Assembly: GCF_030272615.1 (NCBI RefSeq)
Contig: NC_081415.1
Location: 604,211,644-604,275,643 of the forward strand
Length of the DNA stretch: 64,000 bases
Direction: 5' to 3'
From: Cryptomeria japonica
Taxonomy: Eukaryota > Streptophyta > Pinopsida > Cupressales > Cupressaceae
Position 1 is the stretch's first letter; each line of letters begins with the position of its first letter. The notes under the pieces are model-generated. The model saw only the letters and a program-made list of their open reading frames with translations. It was not told where the DNA came from and did not search any database. The translations under genes and the position numbers were made by a program. Shown here one piece after another: positions 23,642 to 35,765 of this stretch.

Positions 23642-23646
23642 GTCTT

Positions 23647-24179
23647 GTAGATTTTAGGCAAGTAATTATATGGTTTTGGAGATTGACTAGTAGATTTGGG
23701 ATTATTCTCAAGACTTCTTGAAGCTCACATAGAGGCATAAAAGCTCAGTTTAATGGGATACTCCTTGTTCATGACTCAAACGGAGACTCATCATCATACA
23801 TGTGTTTTATTGGGAGGTGGAAAAGAAGGAATGTTGCGAATGGGTGGACTAGATGGCGGGTGATTTGTAGTGTTGACCTGATAGACAATGGATCCAATTA
23901 TTTACCTTGGCGCCTGCATGGAGGTTTTCACCAAGGTACTTGTCCATAGCACCACAAAGTGGTTTTCACTAGTGGATGAATTGTTTTTCTTTCTTTTTCT
24001 TGTAGATTTTTCTTCTTCTTTTTTTTGTGTCACATGGCGCCTATTTGCTAGGTTTTCACCAAAGTGATGCTTTGTTCAAGATCTTTTTCTTTTTTTTTTT
24101 TGTATTTTTTCTTGATTTTTTTTTTTTTTTGTTTTTTTTTGACAATTTAAGACTTTCTAAGGATTAGGCATAAAATCTT
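23647..24179 (-). other. Gypsy-2 3' untranslated region, proximal part
   Basis: It lies between the NA-4 insertion and the end of integrase. It has no recognisable frame. A long T-rich tract at 24078-24140 (A-rich on the coding strand) follows the integrase stop. Confidence 0.6.
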
Positions 24180-25557
24180 TTGAGGTACATGATATTCATT
24201 GGTTCATCCAAAGGATCGCCTTCAAGAGTGGCCAACCGATAAGCTCTTGATCCATACTTTGTTGTGATTACATATGGTCCAAGCCAATTAAGCTTGAACT
24301 TGCCTTTCTTTTCTCTTTCTTGTAGATTTTTTTGATTCTCCATGAAGACAAGATCACCAATCTGGAATTCTCAAGTTCTGACTTTTTTATGATAACTCAT
24401 GCACAGATGGTTTTGATATACCTGAAGATGATTCAAGGCCTTGAGGCACCTTTCATCTAACAATTCTATCTCTTATAAGCGGGCGATTTGGTATTCTTCA
24501 TCTGGTAAGATATTTTGCAGCAATACCCTTAGAGAGGGGATCTCGATCTCAAGGGGAAGGATGGCTTCAGAACCAAATACTAGGGAATAAGGAGTGGCAC
24601 CTGTGGGGGTGCCGATGGAGGTGCGGTAGGCCCACAATGCAGGATGGAGTTGGAGGTGCTAATCATGACTCGCTTCATTGACTATCTTTTTGAGGATTTT
24701 TATTAGGGTTTTATTAGAAGCCTCAGCTTGGCCATTTCCTTGGGGGTAATATGGAGTGGAGAAGGGGTGTTGGATGTTGAATTTTTGGCAAAGTTCTTTG
24801 ACATCCTGGTTTTTAAATTGTCTTCCATTATCTGTGATGGTAACTTTTGGGATGCCATATCGGCAAATTAGGTAGTTCAGGATGAATTTAGATATTTGCT
24901 TGCTAGTGGTGAAAGTAAGAGGGATAGCCTCTACCCACTTGGTGAAGTATTCGGTGGTGGTGATAATGAATTTATGTCCATTGGAAGATGAAGGGTGGAT
25001 TTTCCCAATGAGATCGAGCCCCTACTATGAGAAGGGCCATGGTGTTATAAATGGCTGCAATTCTTGTGATGGTGCATGAATTTTGTCACCATGTTGATGG
25101 CAAGGGATGCATTTCTTCACATAATTATATGCGTCTACCTCCATTTTAGGCCAATAGTATCCTATTCTCAAAATATTTTTAGCCAATATGAGCCCACTTG
25201 AGTGTGCCCCATAGATACCCTTGTGTACTTCATGTAATGCCCATTCCATCTCTTGTTTATCTAAACACCTTAGGAGGGAACTATCGAAATGCCTTCTGAA
25301 TAGGGTGTCTCCGAGGATGGTGTAATGAACACATCGGTGGATGAAGGTTTGTTGTTGGGTTTTGTGAGATGTGGGGGAATGGTGTTGTCTTTGAGGAAAG
25401 CGAAGGTTTCTTGGTACCAAGGGGACTCAGGACCAGTGAGAACACACACCATTTCAAACTCTAGTAGGTCATATGCTGGTATAAATAATTGCTCGACCAA
25501 GAACTCACACTTTTGACTATGTGCCGGCATTTGAAGGAGGGAGCCAATGGTGGCCAT
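24180..25557 (-). pseudogene. Gypsy-2 integrase
   Basis: After a short linker (25557-25420) the HHCC region reads HEVHKGIYGAH...CIPCHQH near 25220-25090. Core motifs follow: TEYFTKWVEA near 24950, TDNGRQFKN near 24830 and PQGNGQAEASNKT near 24745, giving D, D and E. The C-terminal barrel with QIGDLVFMENQ and LGPYVI lies near 24370-24280. The frame ends near 24180. Few stops remain, so this is one of the better preserved parts of the element. Integrase inserts the DNA copy into host chromatin. Confidence 0.88.
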
Positions 25558-25699
25558 TGCATCTGTAGCCCTGTTGTTTGTTCATGGGATTTGATTAAAT
25601 GTCATTGCTGTGAAATGTTGCTTAAGATCTTCAACCATGGTACGATAAGGAAGGAATTTATCATCTTTTGTCTGGTACTCATCATTGACTTGTTTTATA

Positions 25700-26001
25700 A
25701 TGAGCTGAGAATCACCATAAACTTGTAACTCCTTTATTTTCTAGTGGATAGCCAGATGCAAACCTATGATGAGTGCCTCATATTCTACTATGTTATTGGT
25801 ACATGTAAAGGCTATTTTGTATGATTTGGGGATGCCATCTCCTTGAGGTGTAACTAATAATATTCCCGCCCCCGATCCATTTTGGGTGCAGGAGCCATCA
25901 AAGTACAATTGCCATGTGGAGGATGTGGTAACAGTCATAATGAACTCATCTAGTAATTCTATGAGAAGGGGATGGTCACCTGGAAGTGGAGCTTTTGCCA
26001 A
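25700..26001 (-). pseudogene. Gypsy-2 second RNase H domain
   Basis: The segment contains WQLYFDGSCTQNGSGAGILL, then NNIVEYEALIIGL, matching the catalytic pattern D...E of the archaeal-like RNase H that Tat elements carry in addition to the usual one. It sits between the first RNase H and integrase, as expected for that clade. Stops split it from its neighbours. Confidence 0.75.
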
Positions 26002-26101
26002 CTGATCTACAATGACTTATCCCTTGATTGTCTTTTTGTCCACATATTCGATGTCAAACTCACTTACGAGAATGACCCATTTGGTGTTCTGCCAGTGAGA
26101 G

Positions 26102-27555
26102 CTGCTTTTGACAGGAGATATTTAAGTGGATAAATTTTAGCAATTAGTTTTGTCTTGTTGTGTAGCATATATTGTCAGAGTTTCTGTGTGCTAAACACTA
26201 ATGCCAAACATGCTCTTTCAATGGGGGTATAATTGAGTTCATATCCTACAAGTGTTTGACTAATGTAGTAAATTGTGTGTTCCTTCCCTTGAACATCTGT
26301 TTGTGCTAGTAATGCCCCCAATGCCACTACAATAGCACATATGTACAAAATAAGGGGTTTTCTAGGAGTAGGTGGCATCAAAACTGGAGGTGATGCTAGA
26401 TATTCTTTTAGTTTCTCAAAGGCCTTTCAACATAAGCAATCCCATTTGAATCTTGTGTCTTTATGCAATAGGTGTGCAAATGGATGGCACTTATCTGCTA
26501 GCTATGAAATGAAATATCTGACAGATTGGAGTTTTCCCTGGAGACTATGTAGTTGTCTGAGAGTCTTTGGTGGAGGCATTTCCATAATAGCTTTTACCTT
26601 TGCAGGATTGACCTCGATCCCTCTGTGGGAAACAATGAATCCTAGTAGTTTTCCCAATGTGATGCCAAACACACTTTTTGGGATTTAGGCGCAGTTTGTA
26701 TTTTTCCAATCTTTCGAAGATTTGTTTTAAAATGGGAATGTGTTCTTGTGTTGTCTTGGATTTTCCTAGCAAATTATCCACATAGTCCTCCATAATTTTG
26801 TGCAAGAGGTCATGAAAAATGGTTGTCATGGCACATTGATATGTAGCTCCAGCATTTTTAAGGCCAAAAGGCATGACTCAGTAACAAAAAGTACCCCATG
26901 GTGTTGTGAATATGGTTTGATGTTGATCCTCATCTGCTATCCTAATTTGGTTGTATCCAAAAAACCCATCCATAAGCGATAGCATTTCATGTCCTATTGT
27001 AAGGTCCACAATCATGTCTATGTTGGGGTGCGGGAAATCATCTTTAGGACAACCTCTATTTAGATCTCAGAAATCTATGTAGATGTGGATGCCCCCGGCA
27101 GGTTTGCTTATAGGTACAATGTTGGAGACCCATTCAGCATAGTCTATGGGTTTGATAACTTTTGCATCTAACATCTTTTGGAGTTCCACCTTGACCAGGA
27201 GAGCAATATGTGGGTGCATTTTACGCTGTTTTTGTTTTATAGGTTTTGCATCTGGGCGGATAGCAAGATTGTGAACTACCAAGGCAAGATCCAATCTTGG
27301 CATATCGGCATAGGACCATGCAAAATTGATTTTTACCTCTATAAGGAGGTCGATGAAATCTTGTTTCTCCTTTTCTGTTAGGGACTTGGCAATGAGCACA
27401 TTTTGTGGGATGGTTTCGGTGCCCATGTTGATACTATATGTTTCCTCTATCAACAAATTTGATCTGTCTTGTGGAAGGTAACCAATGGTAGGGAGGTCAA
27501 GTCCCTCATTGTCAAGTGCCTTTTTCAGGTTTTCACTTTCAAATACGCCCTTCAT
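26102..27555 (-). pseudogene. Gypsy-2 reverse transcriptase and first RNase H
   Basis: RT begins near 27350 with the DMPRLD and VVHNLAI conserved entry. It continues through AEWVSNIVPISKPAGG, MPFGLKNAGATYQ (26874) and YVDNLLGKS (near 26770), where the catalytic YVDD has lost its second Asp. RNase H follows: LYICAIVVALGALLAQ and LNYTPIERACLALVF (26381-26175). Multiple stops and frameshifts in 26400-26550 inactivate it. Confidence 0.88.
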
Positions 27556-27826
27556 TTTTTATTTTTTGCTCATCCAAAGGCGTCTCGGGGAGGTTTTCAC
27601 CTAAGGAATCATGTTCTTTGTTTTGATTTTCCTTTTTGCAACTAAGGGCATTGACCTGACAACCAAAGTATCCCTTTTTATGAAGTTGAATACCCTCTAC
27701 TCTATTACAATCTTCTAGATTTTGCACTATCAAGAGGGTGATGAGAGCATTGTTATTAGCACAAATGTCTAACATGGGTTTGTCTTGTTGGTCCCAGTCT
27801 ATGAGTTTAGGATGGATAAGATGTAA

Positions 27827-28126
27827 CTAGTATGAAGTAGAAGGGGTAACGGGGCTAATGGTATTGATGTGAGTGTCAAAGAAGATATCATTTTTGTATT
27901 CATAAGGCATTTCATGGAACTCCTCTTCATCAGCACTTTTGACATCCGAAGAAGGACTTGAAGGGGCACCAATAATAGTAATCTTGTGCACTAGGGTGTA
28001 CCCCAAGCCTCTGTTGTATTTGTAGGAGACAGGATTGATGGGTGCTTTTCTTCCTTTCTCTTCTGGTCCCAGGCCATGTCCTTTGTAACCCATTTTTTTT
28101 ACTATGATTGATGCTTTTGGGTACAT
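27827..28126 (-). pseudogene. Gypsy-2 G-patch segment
   Basis: An open stretch contains VKKMGYKGHGLGPEEKGR, a glycine-rich G-patch signature followed by NRGLGY. G-patches between protease and RT occur in some plant Gypsy elements and in betaretroviruses, where they are thought to bind nucleic acid or the polymerase. A frameshift separates it from the protease region. Confidence 0.7.
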
Positions 28127-28245
28127 CTTTTTGGATATTTTTGTTGGATCTTCATCTTCTTCTCGGTACAGCCATGAAGAGACATCTACTTCAAGGCTCT
28201 CCTCATCGAGTGGGCCCCATTATTGGAAGGTGGTATTTTGGCATT

Positions 28246-29035
28246 TCATGGTTCATTTTGGGTCTTTTTTGAGTTCTTTAGGTTTGCCAAATGACTTAGG
28301 AGACAGGGGAGGTTGCCTATTAGGAAGATGCCCTCCAATTTGTATTCTCCATAACCATTGTCCAAGATCTTGATTTGAGTATTTGGTTGGGATGAGGTGG
28401 AGGCAAGATTTAATGAGTTAGGTGGAGGCGTTGGTGAGGGTCTATTTAGTGGGAAATGATATGGATGCTTCCCCTCTAGGAGTTTACAATATTGAAAAGG
28501 TTGGGGATCTCCTTTGATAGTGATCTCCCTTCCATTAAAGGGGAATTTGATGCATTGGTGATAGGTGGAGGGGATGGCCTGCAAGGAATCAATCCATGGC
28601 CGGCTAAGGAGAATGTTGTAGGGGAGATCAAGATCTAGTACTTGGCATGGGGTTTCAATTCTAATAGGGCCCACTTGAAGAGGTAAGGTGATCATGCCCT
28701 TCGAAACTCTCTATGCATCATCATATGCTTTTATGATGATCCTTCCTGATGTGTCTACCAAGTCCTCAAAAAGTCCCAATTATTTTATTCTTATATGTAC
28801 ACAGATTAAGTCCGAATCCACCATCTATCAAAATATGTTTGACCTTGTGTTTTTGGATAAGGGCTTCAATGTGTAAAGGTTTGTTGTGATCTTCATCTGC
28901 AGGAGCATCTTTGGAGGTAAATACAAGGTGTTGTTGGGCAGCAAGGTTTCGAATGAGAGCGTGGAATTGAGTAGCATTGATGTTATCAGGAATGTGAGAC
29001 TCAAGGAGGGCTTGTCCCAAAATTTCCTTATGCAC
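28246..29035 (-). pseudogene. Gypsy-2 aspartic protease region
   Basis: The active-site-like motif HILIDGGFGLNLCTY lies near 28845-28800, with the usual Ser or Thr after DGG replaced by Phe. The second part (28695-28246) has YNILLSRPWIDSL, the conserved retropepsin C-terminal motif ILLGRPW with one change. The two parts are separated by a stop and a frameshift near 28700-28765. Confidence 0.8.
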
Positions 29036-29089
29036 AGGGGAAGTCTTGAGATGTTCTAGAATGGAAATCTATGCAGGGGTCTTCCCAAG

Positions 29090-31379
29090 TTGGTACAGGA
29101 GGTCATATCAGTGGGTGGAAGACATGGGTGGGGGGTTTGGTGGGGGAGGAACTCCTTGGATGGTGACTTTTACTCAATGTGTGGTTACATTATAGTCATT
29201 TTGGGGATGGGAGGTGGAAGGCATGGCACCTTGAATGACTATCCTAGCAGGGTTTGGTTTGCTTTGGGGAGGGGGAGGATTAACTCCTTGGATGGTTACG
29301 ATGTTAACATGGTTGTCTATGGGCTCAATACAACCCACTAAAGAGTCAAAGCCAGTTATGTGATTGGTGTAGTCATAACCCACTGTGTTAGATGATGAGC
29401 CTTTTTCTTTATCATGCTTCGGGACTAGTTCCTGGTACATTTTAAGTTTGTCATTGTTATTACCAGTTTTTGTGTTTGCTACTTCAATCTCACCCCTATC
29501 AATGAGATCTTGTATGTAGATTTTTAGCTTCATGCACTTTCATGTGTCATTTCCCTTGATATGATGATACTCACAATACTCATTCTCATTATACCATCTA
29601 GGTTTGGTTTGATTGGGGTCAAACAGGCGAGTGATCGGAAAGACCATTGCACCTACTTGGACAAGTTTTGGAAACACCATTTCAATAAGCTCAACAAGAG
29701 GAGTGAAATCTCTTGGAGTCCTGTTATTTGATCGGGGTGGTCATCCCTGGACTAAAACATTGTTGTGAGGCTTTTGTGATTGATTTTGGTTGTTTTGATT
29801 GTTGAATTGATGATTATTGGTGGTGGAGTTTTGGGGAGAAGCCACTTTTTGGACCCGCTTTGCATCAGTTACACCATCATTGACCATGTTTTTGTTTTTA
29901 GACCAGAATTTTGGCTTGTCATTATGATAAGAGGCAGAACTTTGTGTCGATTTCTGGTAATGTTTCAAGGTTCCTTCCTCCAACAAGACACGTTCAAGAG
30001 CGAGGCCCTTATCGGTCAATTTTTGTAAGGATTTAATACATTGGGATGTCAAAGGTCTTGAAAGTTTAGGCACCAAGTTCTTTTGAAATAATTCAATTTG
30101 ATGTTGTTCTGGCATGTCCCACTGGAATTTCTTGATAAGATGTTGCCGTCTTTGTAGGAAGTTGGCGAAAGTCTCTCCGGGCCTTTGTTTTGTGTTACAT
30201 AGGTCCATCATAGAAACGTCATTAGCCATGTTGTAAGCATAGTGGGCCACAAATTTCTCTGCCAAGTCTAGAAAGGAGACAATGGAGCCTCCATGAAAAC
30301 CATGCCAGGGCATCTCCTATGAGACTCTTGGGAAAGAGTCTGCGAAGATACAGGTCACTATAGGAGACTTCTTGACATAAGATGTGAAATTCTTGGACAT
30401 GGTTGCAGGGGTCTCCTTTGTCCTCATACTTGGTGAATTTAGGGATCTCAAATCTTGGAGGGTAAGGTGCAATTGATATGGACAGGTCGTAAGGACAAGC
30501 AAAAAATTCCTCAAATGAGTAAGGTTTTCTCTTGTTAGTCCCTTCTTTCATGTCCTTGATGATATTTTTCATGTCTTGAATTTCCTTGATGAGATCTTGT
30601 TGTGGACTTTGATAATGATGAATTGTATTTTACCCAAGAATCGGATGAGTTAAGGAAGGTGCACCACCACCAATGTATTGATATGATGAGGAGGCAGAAA
30701 TGTGGGATGTGAGGACCGATGTCGCAAGGATTTGTGTGATAGTTGGTTGCGGTCTGCAAACTATTATGATGGGATTGAGTACTGCTCAGATAAAATTTGC
30801 GACATTGTTGGTAGGAAGGGAACTTTGTGGAATAGAAATATGTGGTTGAATGGAAAGAGGTGGAATGGAAGCATGTTGGAGAATAGATGAGATCAGATTT
30901 GATAGTGGTATAGATGGTAAAGAGGAAGGAGGTGGGATGGAGACCATGGTGGGACGCGCCGCGAGTGGCATTGATTGAGCTTGGATGATTTGTGGGGCTG
31001 CAATTGATTGAGTTTGGATAATAGGTATAGCACTTTGTGAGGGAGAAAGGTCTCCTTGTGGTTGTTGGCCAAGGGTGGATTTATCAAATTTAGGTGGAAG
31101 TTGAGTTTCAAGGAGAGTCTTTAGAAGTATTGTAGGATTGTGTTGGATGAAGTTTTTAATCATCTCTTGGTTATAAGAGTCTTCTAGAAAATTTTGCACT
31201 TCCGAGGAGAGTTCATCTTGGCTAACCATGTTAGGATTTTGGCTTTGATCTTGATTGCTAGGTTTCCCACTTTGTGTAGGATATTGCATGGGATCTTCAT
31301 ATAGCACACTAATGTCCGACATGCCATATTGTTGTTCAACCATCTTTTTCTTTTGGGATCGAGTTGTGACCATAAACAA
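29090..31379 (-). pseudogene. Gypsy-2 gag
   Basis: ATG at 31379 (MFMVTTRSQKKK) starts a Pro/Gln/Ser-rich N-terminus of about 200 residues. The capsid-like Retrotrans_gag domain spans about 30570-29950: FEIPKFTKYEDKGDPCNHVQEF, then the LIGDALAWF motif, then RPGETFANFLQRR. An Asn/Gln-rich linker precedes YCEYHHIKGNDT, a partial knuckle near 29560. There is one frameshift near 30310 and about six stops. Confidence 0.82.
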
Positions 31380-34300
31380 ATAACCTTAGAAAATCTTGGA
31401 GGAGGAAATTTGTGATGAAAGGACTTAGCAAGATATTTGTGGAATTTTGGATTTTGTCTTTGATGACAAGGGATTTTATTGATTGGTGGGGTTCTTGGAT
31501 TAGAGCTCAGATTTGATTGGTGGGGTTCTTGGATTAGAGCCCAGATTTGATTAGGATTTGACACCTTAGTCCTTGGATGAGGATTTTAGGTGGTGGTTGA
31601 AACCACAAGCAACATAATGACCAAGTTGGGTAGAATTTAGACCTGGGAATGATGATTAAAAACCCTCTCTTACACCAAGGGTTGACTAATGACCCTAAGA
31701 AAAGTAAAGATGTGAGTTAAGAGTCTTGATCGACTCAAAAAGGATTAGGCAAAAGGTACTTGGAGAGGATTATTATTCAAGCACAAGAGCCAATTGATTA
31801 ATGATGAGGTCTAAATGAAGCTTCACAAGGCATGTAACCTTAACGTGACGTTAAATTGGATTAGAGGATGATTGGATTTGGATTTTGATAATTGATTTGA
31901 TATCAGTGGGAGATTGATTTGATGTGCTAAGTCCTTAGGAAATTTGAGGATGATTGATGGAGGAGGTATGATAGTGATGGCTTAGAAGAAACTTGATGAC
32001 TAGGTTGTTCTTGGCATGAACATGACTCAATGGAGGATCGATTCGAAAGGCAAGATATATGAAGGGACACAACCACCTTGATTTGGACAATAGTTGATGT
32101 TTCAAAGGAAAAACTTGAATGTTGATGGAGAGGATAGACTCTTAGCTTCTCTCCTAGGCTTATGAAATATGGGATGGACGGAGCTTTGACGCAATTTTGG
32201 ACTTTGTGTGGGTAATGACATGGACAATTGTTTGTGTCTCGACCAATGTTTTTTTTTAAAAGTCTTTGGGGATAGTGATGTGTCTGTAGTCTACTCTTGG
32301 CAAGTATGTACCAAACAAAGCAAACACAATGATCAAATGCATTTTATCTCAAAGACACTCATGCTCATATACAACATTCTTAAGGCTGGCAAGGACAATA
32401 GTCATTGGATCCCAATTGGTTTCCCAACTACGCTTATCCAAAGCGGACACTTAGATGCTTGACCCCACTAGCTCGCCTCCATGACACTCACTTCTCGAGG
32501 CAGCCAAGCATCAATTCCCTTTAAAACTCCTCATGGCAAACTTTGTGTCTCTACAAAGGGCCATATAAATATGGGTGCCTTTGGAGGTCCAACCTCCTGC
32601 ACCAATGACTAGAAGGTTTTTGGCCACTATGAACTAGGTGTTTAGTAAGTCTTCCTGTTAGGAGCTACCCTTCGAAGTTGTGCAAGCACAATTGAGGCCT
32701 ATAGCCCAACAAAGAACCAAGAACTTAGTAGTCACGCAAGTGTGATTGAGATATCTAGGATCCTACTAAGCACCCAATGTGAGAGTGAACTCTCATATAG
32801 CCCCAACCATTAACCCTTTCACAGTCAATGACCTATTTATTATAGTGAGTTGGGAACCCTAGGTCCGAGTGTACTCACTTGGGTCATTCCCCTCTTACCT
32901 TCTCAAAGAGCAAGTTGGGAGGGCAGGCCCGCTAAGGGTAAGCATGCAATCAAACAAGAAAAGGTTTGAGGGCTGGGATTTCTGATTGTCTATGTAGACA
33001 AGAGCATACTCTCCTACCTCTAGACTTTCCTCAAACAGAAAAAGCAAGAGTTGTTTTACCCCTAATTAAGATCTAGGTGCATAGAATAAAAGATTAGGAA
33101 AACACAATGTTTGGTTGGATTTCTTAGGCAACCTGCAAAACAATTTGATTAGTAGTTTAAAAAAGGAAGTCTTCAACAAGCGTCCTACAAAAGACAACAA
33201 AATGACAAAAATATAATTTTTTTTTAATTTTTTGAAATTAGTAGAAAAACATGAATAAAAACTTTTCTACTAATGACAAATGTGGCTTTGGAGGAAGCTT
33301 TGATGGGTAAATGGGGTTTGACTAGGTTTTCGCCACTTTCCAAGGGAAAGGCAAGCATAAGATGAGGATTTTGGAGGAGAGGTGAAGGAATGGAAAAATT
33401 TGTCTAAGAGGGACAAAGAAGCAAAAGTTGGAGATAGACAATGTGGAAAAATTTGGAGGTGATTGGATAAAAGTGGAAGGAGTTATGGAAAACCCTAAAA
33501 ATAGAGGAATGTGAGATTTTGGGCTTCAAAAAGTGGATATTGGGATAAGGTCCTCAAGGAAGGAAATGTGCAAAATGGAAATGTGGGGGATCTAGTGGAG
33601 TTTGGAAGAAAGAAGAGTGAAGATGCAAAAGATATGACTAAAAAATATCTTGGATGGTTGGATTAAACTGCAAAACTAAAAAGATGGAAATTAGTCCTAA
33701 CTGCACTGCACAGACAACGGATTAAGCTGTAGAACTAAAAAGATGTAAATTAGCCCTAATTACACTGCATAGACAACAGATTAAGTTACAAAACTAAAAA
33801 GATGGAAATTAGTCCTAATTGCATGTGGATTAAGCTGCGAAACTAAAAAGATGTAAATTAGCCCTAACTACACTGCACAGACAACGAATTAAGCTGCAAA
33901 ACTAAAAAGATGGGAATTAGTCCTAACTGCATTGCACAGACAACAGATTAAGCTACAGAACTAAAAAGATGGAAATTAGTCCTAACTCCACTGCATAGAC
34001 AACGGATTAAAAATGACAGAACATACAAAATAGAAACGCTTGCGTATGCGCTGAGCTAAATAAAACAACAGACAAGAAATGCCAAAACATACAAAATAGA
34101 AAGGACTTTATACCTATCCGTCATGCTAGTAAAAGCCGTCGCGCTGAAACGCCTGCGCTCGTGCTAAACCTGAAAATAGAGATCTGTGCGAGTTAGAGGT
34201 AAAATTTTTTAAATTTAAATTTAAATAGTTGGGCGGGAATAACATAAAAAATGATCGTGCTGATTTAAAACAACCGCATTGAAACGCCAGCGCTCGCGGT

Positions 34301-34452
34301 AAACAAACAAACAGATAGTAAAATTTTAAATTTCAAACAACGGGTTTTACAGTGAGTCGTGTTGTTTTGCAATCACTCGCGCTAGTCCAGAACCTGCGTC
34401 TCATAACTCATAAAAACTCAAAAAAAAAACATTATTTCTTAGGGACGTGGGT
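31380..34452 (-). other. Gypsy-2 5' leader
   Basis: About 3.1 kb between the primer site and gag with no convincing frame. It contains a 34-base direct repeat (31481-31548) and a six-unit tandem repeat (33661-34004). Long leaders are common in Tat/Ogre elements, some of which carry an extra ORF there; none is recognisable here. Confidence 0.65.
33661..34004 (-). repeat. Six-unit tandem repeat of about 59 bases in the Gypsy-2 leader
   Basis: Units start near 33661, 33720, 33779, 33828, 33886 and 33946. Each contains AACTAAAAAGATG and TAGTCCTAACTGCACTGCA or close variants. The third unit is about ten bases short. Confidence 0.88.
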
Positions 34453-34470
34453 CCCACCGGGCATGCCAAA
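34453..34470 (-). other. Primer-binding site of Gypsy-2
   Basis: The minus strand reads TTTGGCATGCCCGGTGGG directly after the 5' LTR. The position and TGG start are typical of a plant Gypsy primer site. I did not assign the tRNA. Confidence 0.7.
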
Positions 34471-34471
34471 A

Positions 34472-35765
34472 TGAAGAGGATAAAAGATTAGTGAGGTGGA
34501 TTAGATAACAAATATGCAGATCAAACATATAATTACATGAAATCCAAAGACATAATTTGAAATGCTCAAAACAAGAATGAAATGCATATACCTCACAAAC
34601 CAATACCTTCTCCTTCGGATGGAGCTTGATGAACTGAAGGCGCCTTTGGATGATGCTTCACTTGATGTGCTCCTCTTTCTTGCTTGATGTGGATGGCTTT
34701 CCAATGTTGTGCACAATATGAAAGTGATTTTAGGAGAATGATATGGACAAAATGGTTAAGTGTGGATGAGATATGATTTGGACATGATAAGGTCGCTCAA
34801 GATGATTTCCTAGGCTCAAAAGCGCAGCATAAGATTACTGAACTTGGAGATGATCAATGAAGGGATGGAGTCCTCAATTTATAGGAAGAGAAGAGAAAGA
34901 ATGGATGGTTGGGATGGATCCAAGATGAAGGGCTAGGATTGCATGTGAGCTCACACAAGGTCCAAGAGAGGGTGTGGAGACCAAGAGATATGTCTCAAAG
35001 GCATTTCTTGTCTCCGCACTCCTCAAGGTGCATTGGGAAGACTTCCCAAGGTACCTTGAGAAGAGAAAGGTGCATTGGGAAGACATCCCAATGTGCCTTG
35101 AGAGGAGAAAGGGATGTGACATTCCTCAAAGAATGGAGAGGAGGAATTAAAAATTCTCCAAAAAGGGATGATCATGGGGATTAGAGGAATAAGAAGGAAT
35201 TAAAAATTCCTTGGGAGAGGAGATGCCTAGAGGATTGTGAGATTTTGAAAATCTCACATTCAGCTGGGAAAAGAGCTTTAAAAACTGGTGGTTGGATGGA
35301 AGGGACAAGGGGTTGACTTTGTGACTAATCATGATGATTAGTCACTAGCAACTCATTAGGAGGGGGATTAGAGGAAAGGTTAGGTGAGATAGGATTTGTA
35401 GGAGGATTTGACTAGGAGAGAGAATGAGTGGAGGGAATAAAAAATTAGAAGAATAAGATTAAGTGAGTTTAGGGAGTTTCTAGAAGACTTTATTAGGTTA
35501 ATGATGAATTAAGAAGATGATTTGTAGGAATCATGTAGGTTAAATAATTAATTGAGTTTTATTAGCTAAGAGGAAGATTTGTGAGTTTTAATTTTTTAGA
35601 AGAATAAAGAAAGGGATTGATTTATTAAATAAATCAGTCACATACTATAGTGACAATATTAATTATATTTAATTAATATTGAGGAGAATTTAAATTAACA
35701 TAATTAATTAGTTAATTATGTGAGAAATTAAAAATAATTAAAATAATTATTTTTAAGTGTCTACA
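34472..35765 (-). repeat. 5' LTR of Gypsy-2
   Basis: It is 1,294 bases, starting TGTAGACACTTAAAAA on the minus strand and ending ATCCTCTTCA. TATAAATTGAGG near 34885 is a likely TATA element. It is intact and gives the reference for the Gypsy-3 insertion site. GGTAC follows at 35766-35770. Confidence 0.93.

Larger units (their letters stand above)
4745..35765 (-). mobile_element. Gypsy-2: Tat-like Ty3/Gypsy LTR retrotransposon with two younger elements inside
   Basis: The ends are TG (4745) and CA (35765), with GGTAC at 4740-4744 and 35766-35770. Coding runs on the minus strand from 31379 to about 24180 in the order Gag, protease, G-patch, RT, RNase H, second RNase H, integrase. The 5' LTR is therefore the right one, and the left LTR is 3'. 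The second RNase H-like domain is characteristic of the Tat clade. Removing the two inner elements leaves about 14.8 kb, large as Tat/Ogre elements tend to be. It lies in the RT gene of Copia-1, where Copia-5 provides the empty-site comparison. Confidence 0.93.

Noticed and set aside
24078-24140. Poly-T tract as a retroposed poly(A) tail on the minus strand
   Set aside because: It immediately follows the integrase stop within Gypsy-2, with no truncated insertion or duplication around it; simple A-rich 3' UTR is the plainer reading.
33661-34004. A CRISPR-like array
   Set aside because: Units are contiguous with no unique spacers, and the context is a plant retrotransposon leader.
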